From contig CM055318.2 of NCBI GenBank assembly GCA_029255685.2, positions 13,645,001-13,709,000 of the forward strand: a stretch of DNA of 64,000 nucleotides. Direction: 5' to 3'. This document shows, piece after piece, positions 24,718-34,314 of this stretch (the first letter of the stretch is position 1; the number at the start of each line of letters is the position of its first letter). The position numbers and the translations under genes are program-made. The notes beneath the pieces were generated by a model. The model was given only the letters and a program-made list of their open reading frames with translations, was not told where the DNA came from and did not search any database. Source of the stretch: Silene conica. Taxonomy: Eukaryota > Streptophyta > Magnoliopsida > Caryophyllales > Caryophyllaceae.

Positions 24718-24784
24718 GTGCCTAAGACCTGGCCAGACCTCTCATTGCATTAATTGTACATCGACCGACACTCGGGACCCAGAA

Positions 24785-24961
24785 CGTTTAACTGACGAAT
24801 CTGGCCACCCCCGAACATAGACCAAAATAAATCCCACATCAATGGGTGGCGTTAGTTCATTCCGATAGTATTTAACTGATACTATCGTCATCTATTCAAA
24901 CTAGCCAACAACAATGCACAGTTTAACTGACTGCACATAATAGAACAGTTTAACTGACTGT
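24785..24961 (-). repeat. Four hairpins with constant loop TTAACTG
   Basis: TTAACTG occurs with stems CGT/ACG (24785-24797), CGATAGTAT/ATACTATCG (24863-24887), CAGT/ACTG (24919-24933) and ACAGT/ACTGT (24945-24961). Stem sequence and length vary while the loop is fixed, as in the neighbouring array. Confidence 0.8.
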
Positions 24962-25058
24962 CCAACTCAAATGTATAGAAGTATCCAACGACAGATGCAA
25001 ACACAATATTATACGATCACTGAACACAACTCAATATGTGGAACAAGTATAAACAACC

Positions 25059-25373
25059 AAAGTTATAGTAGCTTTAACTATAACATAAGTAAAGGATGCG
25101 AGGTTATACTAACCTCAACTATAACTTCCACAAATGGCTTGAGGTTATAGTAACCTTAGCTAAACCTTGACACGAAAACTAAAGTTATACTAGCACTAAC
25201 CATAACCTTGAGTCATACCTCAGGTTTGCATTAGTCTCAGCTATAACTTTAACTCGTAGTTCAAAGTTATATTAGCTTCAGCTATAACTTTGAGTCGTAC
25301 TCAAGGTTGTACTAGTTCAGCTATAACCTTGGATCATATTTCCAAGGTTACACATACTTCACTATAACCTTGA
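25059..25373 (-). repeat. Array of about eight GTTATA...TATAAC hairpins
   Basis: Units of 35-45 bp each have an arm like AAGTTATA or AGGTTATA and a later arm like TATAACTT or TATAACCT. The clearest is CAAAGTTATA ... TATAACTTTG. Arms alternate between AAGTTATA-type and AGGTTATA-type, with the partner usually following. Confidence 0.75.
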
Positions 25374-26404
25374 GTAACACTCTTGGCCGTTCGCCATGCC
25401 GCCATCTAGGGTTTCCTCGCGAACCCTAGTTGCGCACACGACACCCATAACGACTTATCGATACATTAAAATCCATAATTAAGATAATAAAACATACATG
25501 AATATATGAAGCACAAGTAATTCATGACAATAAATAATCAAACATGTACTAATCGTACAAAGAATCATTAAATCATATTAATCACATCAATTGGCATAAA
25601 CACAATTAAAAGAGAAACACCTAGTTACCTTTTTAGCAATTAATGAAAACGTCCATAAAGAATACGACCAACCAAGCCTTGTCCCCAACAGGAGTCAATA
25701 ACCCCAAAAAATGAACTTTAACGAAAGCGGAAAGCGGAAATCCAAATCCTTGTGATAGACATTGTACCAAACCATCACTCTTTCGAAAACGCCAAAAAGA
25801 AAGACTTCTTCTTCTTTAAACACAAAACAAGAGACCCAAAACATAGGTCTAAAGGTCCATACAAATAATTACCAATAAAATATTTTGAATAGATTATATT
25901 GTAGAGATAAGAGCAAGTATTGTGAAAATATAATTTATCTTTGAGTTTGGGAGAAAGAAAGATATTCAACAATGAAGTCAAAAGGAGAAAAGAGAACAAA
26001 AGAGAGAAATTGGAGAAGTGGCGTGCGGCAACAAGCTCACGCACAAAACAAAGGGATTTTGACCTAGTTGCTTGTTAGGTTAAAATCTATTTATAAGGAG
26101 ATTAACTAATGGGCTTTTGGTCCATTAGCTCATACAATGGATTATCTGATTACAAATCTGATTGAGCCATACTAAAACGTAAGGAGAACTTGAAATAGAA
26201 AAGTAAATATTAAATTAAAATAATTAATTATTGCACGGACGTTTTAACCCATCCAAAAGTAGATCAAAACGAGAAATAATAAAATATAGGACGGAGGTTA
26301 TAAATATAGATTTCCAAAATATATTATTAAACTTCAAAATAATTAATTAAATAAAATAATTTCATAATAAAATATTATTATAAAATACGGGGTGTTACAA
26401 TTTC

Positions 26405-27280
26405 CGTATTGCATTGTTCTTTTCTTTATTTTCCTTGCATATACAAGAAAAAAATACAAAAAAAAATGAAAAAATTCAAACAAATTTCCAAAAAAAATGC
26501 ACGTTTATTTTAGCATATAGGTCGAGTCGGAACGAAAGTATTTCAAGGATGATTTAGCTATCTTACATGTTTATGCCTTTATCTTGCCTTGTCAACTTGT
26601 TTTAGTATGAGAGTCTTTCGCATATCTATGAGTTTTTGTCAACTTGCATATCTTGAGACTTAACTTATACCTTGGCAACCTACTATACATTCTAAGGTTT
26701 AGAGCTTATTTCCTGATTTCATTCTTAAACCAGTTGTCTAGGATGTGAGTAGTACTCCCCTTGGAACATGTTACATCAATATGCATAAACATGAACTTGA
26801 ATTGCTATATACTTGTTTTACTTTCTCGTTTTGTGAGTCTTGATACGTGCATTTGGGATCCCTTTTCTCATATTTACCCATAAGCTTCACATAGCCAAAA
26901 TTGCCTTTTTATTTCCCCAAAAACTACATCCCATACTTAGCCTACCCTTTCAAGCTAGTATTTGTGGTCTTTGGTTTGACTTTTGAGACATCTTGGTTCG
27001 TATGCTATCTTGAGCAAAAAGAGAAAGAAGAAAGAAAAGAAAAAGAACAAGAAAAAAATTCAGAAAAAGAAAGAAAGAAAAAGAAAAAAACGAAAAAAGG
27101 GTCAGAAACATATAAAAATCAGTCGACCGACCACTTTCATGGGTCGGCCGACCGCCTGTCAGCACCAAAAATCAAAATTTCGTTCCAAAATCCCTTTCTT
27201 TTATTTGTTATCACTCCCGTGCTTCATTCAAAAATATTGGGGAGTCATTTCTTATATTTAATGTGAGAGTTGTGCTACAA
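26405..27280 (+). other. 3' non-coding part of the Ty3-type element with motif pair I
   Basis: A long A/G-rich run (about 27015-27110) is followed by pair I: AGTCGACCGACC (27121) and GGTCGGCCGACC (27142), 21 bp apart with spacer ACTTTCATG. No protein domain is recognised. Open frames over the purine run are lysine/glutamate-rich products of composition. Homology to the left flank of the element begins abruptly at 27281. Confidence 0.7.
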
Positions 27281-29858
27281 AAGGAACAACTTTTTATATG
27301 AGACCGTATTACTTTATAATTTGTGACAATTAAAATGTATAAAAGCAAATTTATATACTATATAAACATATACATTAAATTTAACACGAGCCCAAATTTT
27401 AAGATTTTGATGAAAAATAAATCCTAAAAATATCTATATTTCCAAAAATATGAAAAAAAGGTCACTATTTAATCAAAAGTGGTCACTACGTATCTAAATG
27501 TGATCACTTTCCTACTGGTCGCATTTGCGACCGTCGTAAAGTAGAATTTTGCGAAATGGTAAATTAAGGCTACATAAAGTAATACGAGTAATAATTATTA
27601 TTAGGTGATATTGTCGACTCATGCATCTATATCGATCCATGTTTTTATGGTTGTCTATTAACCCAAAATATATATTTTTACAAGCTCAGAAATAGTTGGG
27701 GTCAACAAAAATATACAATGCCGTTTTATTATATACGGTTGATGCGTGTCTATTTTATGATGTTTTTCATCTATTTTTACACGCATTTGGTCGCTCATTT
27801 ACTATGTTTTAGCCTTTATTTCCCATCAATCGTGTACTTTCGTATTTTTATGCACTTTTGCAGATTTATGCGGAAAAGGGACGATTTAGCACCAAATCCT
27901 TATCCTCAAGTCTTTTGCATAATTAAGGAATAACGAAAGGTCAACTGGAATCTTTATTTAAGTACCAAAAGTCAAAACAAGAAGAAATCCGAAGAATTCC
28001 ATACGGAGGCGGTCGACCGACCAGCTAAACGGGTCGACCGACCAGCCCTGACCTCCATAAAAGTCCAAATCTGAAGAAAGCCCAAGAATTCAACGAAGCC
28101 CGTAAAGGAGGTCGACCGACCCACCAAAGTGGTCGACCGACCTCAGCGAAGCCCAGAACAATTCTTTTCGGAAATAAATTAGAAGTAGAGTCTTTAGGAA
28201 ACTCTAAGTTGTGCCCTATATAAGCTAATCTTGTAGTTAGGGTTTTCCATAGAGTTTTATTTAGAAGAAGTTACAATCCGGTATCAATTAGCATCTAGTT
28301 TATTTAGAAGAATTTTAGTTTTGTAATCTTTCGACAATTTCCAAGCATTCAATAAAGTTTGTTCCTTTCTGCCCTAATTCCGATTGTGGTAATTACTCTT
28401 TTAATCTAGCTTTATTACTGTTCTTATTTTTATTACATTCGTCTAAGTCAGAATCTCAAGTTTTACTAATTCTTGCATGTTTAGATTATTTACTATGTTT
28501 ACCATGTTTAATCCCGTTTTCATAATCGTCTTAACAACCATGAGTAGCTAAATTTCATATGTTAGGATGTAGGGGATAATATGCATAGGTAGAATAAATT
28601 CCGAAACCGACTTGTAGCAGAACCACGGTCGGCCGACTCAAATAGTGGGTCGGTCGACCGAGGATGTGGTCGGCCGACTGGAATAGCTGGTCGGTCGACC
28701 ACTCGCGTTTGTATCCTGTTTCGTCTTTCCTTGTTGACTATAATACCGTACAATAAAACTGAAAGGAGACTTGTAGGATGTTAGTAATGACCTACCCAAG
28801 ATTGAGAGATACGGGAAGTGTAACACCCCAAGAGTATGAGAGAAAAGTTGTCCCACATCGGTAGAATGTGAGGCTTGTGATATGTTTATAATAGCTTCCA
28901 CCCACCACTTAGTAACAAGGCCTTGTGCTTTTGGGCTTAAGTGAGGACAAATAATGGGCCCAAAGGCATACCTCCCATCTTATTGGGGATGTGTTACGAC
29001 CGTGGTGCGTGGGTCGGGTTGTTACAAATGGTATCAGAGCGACCCTGCGACCGTGTGGTGAGCCTGTGGTCGGGAGTACCCGGGTCACACACCTAGCGGG
29101 GAGGATTCTGGCCCTGGTTGTGGTCAAGTTTGAGGCACAACGAGGACGTTGTGTTCTTTAAGTGGGGGAGTTTGTAACACCCCAAGAGTATGAGAGAAAA
29201 GTTGTCCCACATCGGTAGAATGTGAGGCTTGTGATATGTTTATAATAGCTTCCACCCACCACTTAGTAACAAGGCCTTGTGCTTTTGGGCTTAAGTGAGG
29301 ACAAATAATGGGCCCAAAGGCATACCTCCCATCTTATTGGGGATGTGTTACGACCGTGGTGGGTCGGGTTGTTACAGGAAGGGCATTGGTTTACACCTTA
29401 AGACGGCTAGGTTACTCAAGACTGAAAGGTATGTGACCTAGGATTTAGGAATCACCCTTATTGTTGACACCCAATAATTGTGAGACCTAGGAACTAATAG
29501 CATGGGCCGAAAGGAGCTATTAGGTACCATAGACCTAAAAGGATATGTTACACCCCCTTACGCGACTGCAATACATGTTGACCTTAGGATTTATATTACC
29601 TTAACTAATTATTACCCCAAACATCCTAGCATTCCTTTTTATTATATTTTATTCTCATCTTTTAATTCTTGTTTTATTTTTATCTTTGCCCTAGATATAG
29701 TAATCAACCAATCAACCCCAAATTTGTTATCTTTAAACATTAACATTCAAACAATAAACATTCCCCACCTCTCTGTGGTTCGACCCTGACTTTCACTATC
29801 TATAGTTTAAGTTTAGGAATTATAAATTTATCTTTGGTACCCTCAACGACGGGCATCA
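27281..29858 (+). mobile_element. Copy of the left flank plus second LTR, with TRIM inside
   Basis: 27281-27739 repeats 18245-18703, the DNA in front of the 5' LTR, at identical length (459 bp) and including the ACGGT target site (27735-27739). The LTR then runs 27740-29858; without the TRIM and its target duplication it is 1556 bp, equal to the first LTR. ACGGT follows at 29859-29863. The second LTR is therefore flanked by ACGGT on both sides, like a solo LTR. Confidence 0.9.
28819..29376 (+). mobile_element. TRIM retrotransposon (558 bp) inserted in the second LTR
   Basis: Two short LTRs (28819-29026 and 29173-29376) both begin TGTAACACCCCAAGAG and end GGGTTGTTACA. Between them are a primer-binding site TGGTATCAGAGC (29029-29040, initiator-Met tRNA type), about 120 bp of non-coding DNA, and a polypurine tract AAGTGGGGGAG (29160-29170). 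Target duplication GGAAG flanks it (28814-28818, 29377-29381). The LTRs differ mainly by a 4-bp length change, so it is young. It looks structurally whole for a TRIM, which codes for nothing. Confidence 0.95.
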
Positions 29859-29881
29859 ACGGTTTTAGATTAAATCCCTTA

Positions 29882-30977
29882 TCTATAAAAGAAACAACTT
29901 TTCCTGCTTTTTCATTGGTTGCTTAATTTTAGGAAATTAAAAACCTTATTTCTCGCCATGTCCCACCACTCACACAAGGAGCTTTAATTTTTATTCATTT
30001 TACTTTTCTCCATTTAACATTCTAAAGTTACAAATAATTTTTATCTCCATAATAAAAAAAAAAAAAACTTTACTCCAAATTCGAAAATAAAAAAATCACT
30101 AAAATTCTACCCAGAAACAAAAGTTCAACAATATTAAAAAAAGTTGGACAATTAGAAGTAATTAACAAATATTTAGAGGTATGAAAAACGGAAAAAAAAG
30201 AAAAAAATTATACAAAGGGTTAAAAATTAACAAATATACGTATATCTAAAAAAATGAAAAAATACACGAGGAGATAAAAATTAACAAAAAAACGTAAATT
30301 AAAAAATGAAAGAAACGTAGATCAAAGATTTTTGAATAAGATCAAATAAACCCAACCCAATAAAATTTAAAAAATAAAAAAAATATACGAGGAGATAAAA
30401 ATTAACAAAAAAACGTAGATTAAAAAATGAAAGAAACGTAGATCAATTTTTTTTGAATAAGATCAAATAAACCCAATCCATTAAATTAACAAAAAAAAAA
30501 TATAAATTTACGATTTTTAAGAAAATATAACAACCTTCGAGAATTAGTCAATTAAAGCTACATTAACATCGAGTAAAAAAATGGTCTTAATAACAATACA
30601 TTATTATTTTCTTTATAAAATCATCCACAAATTTTAAGAGACTGCTATTAGAAATATTTCTATCATTTTACTTTCATTTAGAGAGTAAGTTATTTAAAGG
30701 GTAAGATATAGAAATACAATACTATTTCTTTATCTATTTTATATGGTTCAAATTTATTTCATAATGTCATGATTATTTATTTCAATTTATATAATCATTA
30801 AAAAAAATTAATTATACCAGTAAATCAATTATTTGGAGTTAAAATCATCCCCGAATTCATAATTTATATATTTCTCATTTAAGTTCATATTAAATTATAT
30901 TTGTACTACTTTTTTTAATATATTTACGAAATTTTTAGAAATAAACCCGTACATTTTTTGTACGGGCATAAAACTAG
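29882..30977 (+). mobile_element. Non-autonomous Helitron, 1096 bp
   Basis: The start is A^TCTATAAAAGAAAC; the end is hairpin CCCGTACATTTTTTGTACGGG-like (arms CCCGTAC/GTACGGG, 30945-30965), then CTAG^T. Inside, a segment of about 121 bp is tandemly duplicated (about 30245-30365 and 30366-30486). No coding sequence is present. It lies 18 bp after the right-hand target site of the second LTR. Confidence 0.8.
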
Positions 30978-31686
30978 TTAGTAGTAAAGTAATGACTATC
31001 AATCTCCACTTGTCCCTGTACCCCAATGTTAATCGTAGTTATCACATTATCGATAACCCGTCCATTTTTTTCATATAATTAAACTCACTCAGCCATTTCT
31101 TTCTATATTATCAATAACTCATACGTGTATATGAATTATTTTTGTACCTTGAAAACTGAAATCAGTCGCATTTTTTTATAATAAATAATATACTCCATAA
31201 TATTTTATATATTCAGGTTATAATTTTTTTTATATTATATTGGTAATATCATAGAAAACGTTTTAACTTTTTCAGTGAAGTTTTTTTATTACAGTCAATT
31301 GGTATTTGTAATTATTTAATTTGTAATTTTTTACTGTGTATATTATATTGTATTAGTAATAACAAATGTATAATGTATAATGTTGCATAGTTTGTGTTAT
31401 TAAATTTGGTATTATAATTTAAGTTGGTACATAATATAAAAAAAAAAAATTGAGGGATGAAATATGGGGGACCTACAAAAAAAGTTACTTTTTTCCACTT
31501 TAAAATTAAGAATCGATAGAAAGTCTTTATTTTCTTTTCCTTTTATAGTAAACGGATGATACTACTAGCTAAGGCCCACTTTTGTATACAAATTACACAT
31601 AAATCAAATACGTTATATCCATTTGTTGTACTTTTAATACTACAATATGATTTTCTTTCTATTGAAAAAATGATGATATTTGGTAG
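30978..31686. other. AT-rich spacer
   Basis: I see no gene, no clear terminal repeats and no RNA gene in this stretch. Confidence 0.6.
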
Positions 31687-31695
31687 GTTTATAAA

Positions 31696-32303
31696 GGGGT
31701 TATAAAACGTCGTCGACGTTTTATAACAAATCGTCGACGTTTTTCATAAAAATTACCTTTCTTGCCCTTCTTCTCTCTCTAGCATATTTTCTTCTAGATT
31801 CTCTGAAACAAACAACACTTAAAAAAAGTCAATTTTGTAACAACCCGACCCACCACGGTCGTAACACACCCTCAATAAGATGAGAGGTATACCTTTGGGC
31901 CCATTATTTGTCCTCACTTAAGCCCAAAAGCACAAGGCCTTGTTATTAAATGGTGGGTGGAAGCTATTATAAACATATCACAAGTCTCACATTCTACCGA
32001 TGTGGGACAACTTTCCTATCATACTCTTGGGGTATTACAATTTGCTCACAACGATTCAATGTCAAGCAACGAACATTCTACATTTTCGGGATTAGAACGT
32101 TACATTTTCGGTGGGCGTGCAAAGCAGTGGTGGGGTGGTCATTTGGTGGTGGGTCGTGGTGGCAGGGAAATCGGGAGTGGTAGTTTGGAGTAAGGAAGAT
32201 GAAGAGTTTGGAGGATGAGTGAGGTAAGGGTTATTGTGGTCTTTTTTTTTTTTTAATTTCATTGACGATTTGTTATTAAATGTCGACGATGTTTCGCAAC
32301 CCG
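31696..32303. mobile_element. Mutator-like element with 9-bp target site, split by a TRIM solo LTR
   Basis: A perfect 9-bp target duplication GTTTATAAA flanks it (31687-31695 and 32304-32312). Terminal inverted repeats of about 45 bp start GGGGTTATAAAACGTCGTCG on the left and CGGGTTGCGAAACATCGTCG on the right, read inwards. Without the nested LTR the element is about 404 bp. Between the terminal repeats is GC-richer DNA (32100-32220) that could be captured host sequence, but I cannot identify a source. Confidence 0.9.
31836..32039 (-). mobile_element. Solo LTR of the TRIM family
   Basis: It is the reverse complement of the TRIM LTRs at 28819 and 29173 along about 204 bp, from TGTAACAACCCGACCC to CTTGGGGTATTACA. 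The flanks AATTT (31831-31835) and ATTTG/AATTT (from 32039-32040) are consistent with a 4-5 bp target duplication. It sits inside the Mutator-like element and is older than the complete TRIM, judging by more differences. Confidence 0.9.
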
Positions 32304-32409
32304 GTTTATAAATTCTCATTTAAGACGGACATTATATCAAATTACCATACTTGTTATCAGGAATTGCCAAAAAAATTATCTTTATTACCACCATGTGTTA
32401 ATCATTATA

Positions 32410-32780
32410 TCATTATATATATAAAAGAATAATTTAAAATCGCTTATGTGGCACAACAAAATTTTAGAAAACTTTTTTTCAAGCCCTCGCCTTTACTCTC
32501 ACTTCAGTTTTTCTCAACCAATTAAAATTAACACCACTGCCATGTCATCAGCCGTGTAAAATTTCAGTCTTTTGAACCCAATTTCCCATAAAAAAACTAG
32601 TGATTATAAAAAAAAAGGTTAAAGGATTATTTCCTTCTAAACCGTGCAATTATTTCTTTCTAAACCCAATTTTCCAGATTCCAAATTTCCATATGCCCAA
32701 TTTTCTAGAATTATTTCCTTCTAAACCGTACAATTATTTCCTTCTAAACCCAATTTTCTTTAAAAAAATCTGACAACTTA
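32410..32780 (+). mobile_element. Possible outer Helitron 5' segment
   Basis: A^TCATTATATATATAAAAG at 32410 resembles a Helitron 5' end. The following DNA holds repeats of TTCTAAACCCAATTTTCCAG that continue at 33693-33860 on the far side of the inner Helitron. I did not find a 3' end for it. Confidence 0.35.
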
Positions 32781-33692
32781 TCATATATTTATCTAATGCA
32801 GAAGCCAAGCTGCTGACGTGGCATCACCAGAAAAAAGCTTTGTCCTACGTGTCGCGTTGTAAAGCATCCTAGAGCTATTGTCCAATTAGATTCATCCTAG
32901 AGCTATTGTCCAATAACATTCAAGATATGAAATAATGGTATAAATGGATCTTCAATATATGATTAACAGATTTCACGGCCAAAATTAATATTAATTTATC
33001 ATGCTTTTTTTCTCTAACAAGATTTCATTCCATATATTCCAATTAGATTCATCCTACAGCTATTATACAATAATAAAGTTGTTTAATATTATTTTTTCGT
33101 TTTTGTTTTTGTTTTTTAATTTTATCGGTGTATGCGTCTTAATTTATGCGACCGTATTTTAGTTATAATCTTACACGATTTTTAAAATATAATCTTACAC
33201 GATTTTTAAAATAACGCTACGTAATTTTTAAACTAACAGTATTTATATTTTAGATTAATATTATTAACAATATTAATTTCATATTATTAAAATACTAAAA
33301 TAATCAATTTCTTTATATTTACAATATTTAATAACTTTTATCGATGTATGCGTCTTAATTTATGCGACCGTATTTTAGTTATAATCTTACACGATTTTTA
33401 AAATAATGATACGTTATTTTTAAACTAATAGTATTTATATTTTAGATTAATATTATTAACAATATTAATTTCATATTATTAAAATACTAAAATAATTAAT
33501 TTCTTTATCTTTATATTATTTTCATATTTTGAAATTCTAAAATAATTAATTTCTTTATCTTTTAATTATTAACAATATTAATTTCATATTATTAAAGTTT
33601 TAAAATAATTGATTTCTTTATCTTTTAATTATTCACAATATTAATTTAAATTACTAAAAGCAGACCCGTGAATTTCACGGGTTAGAACCTAG
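32781..33692 (+). mobile_element. Non-autonomous Helitron, 912 bp
   Basis: The start is A^TCATATATTTATCTAATGC; the end is hairpin CCCGTGAATTTCACGGG (33665-33681), then TTAGAACCTAG^T. The host sequence on either side reads CTGACAACTTA|TTGTCTACTAAACCC. A related unfilled site, CTGAAAACTTATTGCCTTCTAAACCC, lies at about 33824-33849 and confirms both borders. Inside, a segment repeats with a period of about 216 bp (from 33131 and 33347). Confidence 0.9.
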
Positions 33693-34314
33693 TTGTCTAC
33701 TAAACCCAATTTTCCAGAAAATTTGTGTGATAATAAATCTTTTTATTCTCCATAATCTTCTCGAAAATCACGGTTGCCATAAACTTTTTTATTTTCCTCG
33801 ACGTCAACCCTTCCTTGAAAAAATCTGAAAACTTATTGCCTTCTAAACCCAATTTTCCAGTGATAATAAATATTTTTATTCTCCTTAATCTTCTCGGAAT
33901 TCACGGTTGCCATAAACCTCTTTATTTTCCTCTTAAATCTCATTCACTTCAATACCTTTCTGAAAAATTCTGTTCAGTTTCTTTGGATTATTTTCTCAAC
34001 AAATTTTTTTTAATATTCTCAAGTCTCAGCAATTTCTAAAATGGTCATGACAATTGGCAACCGTTCTTACTATTAGTCAACTCAAATAAAAGTTAGGGTT
34101 GTTCACAAATGGTTCAGGCCTGGATTTGGCAACAAAAACAACAAAGATAATAATAAGAAACTCGATGCGATCGAACTATTATTTGTTGATTTAAAGGTAT
34201 GTCTATTTCTTTTTCAAAAAATCTATTACTTGACAAAATAAAAAATCAGAAAAAAAAATATTATAAATTCAGGCCTAGACAACTAAGATTGGTTTGTATT
34301 GCTTTAATAATTTA
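33693..34314. other. Non-coding host DNA between two Helitrons
   Basis: It contains two related stretches beginning CTAAACCCAATTTTCCAG and TTTTTATTCTCC (about 33700-33800 and 33845-33930), including the empty-site paralogue used to date the Helitron. No gene is supported. Confidence 0.6.

Larger units (their letters stand above)
23872..26399 (-). mobile_element. Solo LTR of another LTR retrotransposon, 2528 bp
   Basis: It starts TGTAACAACCCGG and ends CGGGGTGTTACA, flanked by the 5-bp target duplication ATTTC (23867-23871 and 26400-26404). No internal domain is present, so it is a solo LTR left by LTR-LTR recombination, inserted in the Ty3-type element. A TATA box on the minus strand (TATAAATAG, 26088-26096) suggests minus orientation, with a long transcribed R-U5 towards 23872. 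It contains the hairpin arrays at 24571-24717, 24785-24961 and 25059-25373. The parent family is not identified. Confidence 0.9.
18704..27280 (+). mobile_element. Ty3-type LTR element, gag-protease only (Athila/Tat-like)
   Basis: Parts: 5' LTR 18704-20259; primer-binding site 20265-20282; gag 20382-21878; protease region 22104-23258; then non-coding DNA to about 27280, interrupted by a foreign solo LTR (23872-26399). Target duplication ACGGT (18699-18703) precedes the LTR. No reverse transcriptase, RNase H or integrase is visible, so it is non-autonomous or reduced. The internal region stops at 27280 against a copy of the element's own left flank (see 27281-29858). The two LTRs differ at about ten of 1556 positions, which suggests an age of very roughly a quarter to half a million years at usual plant rates. 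It carries nine 21-bp-spaced motif pairs. Confidence 0.85.

Noticed and set aside
26901-27266. Lys/Glu-rich open frames of 92-121 codons
   Set aside because: They arise from an A/G-rich tract in the non-coding 3' part of the Ty3-type element.
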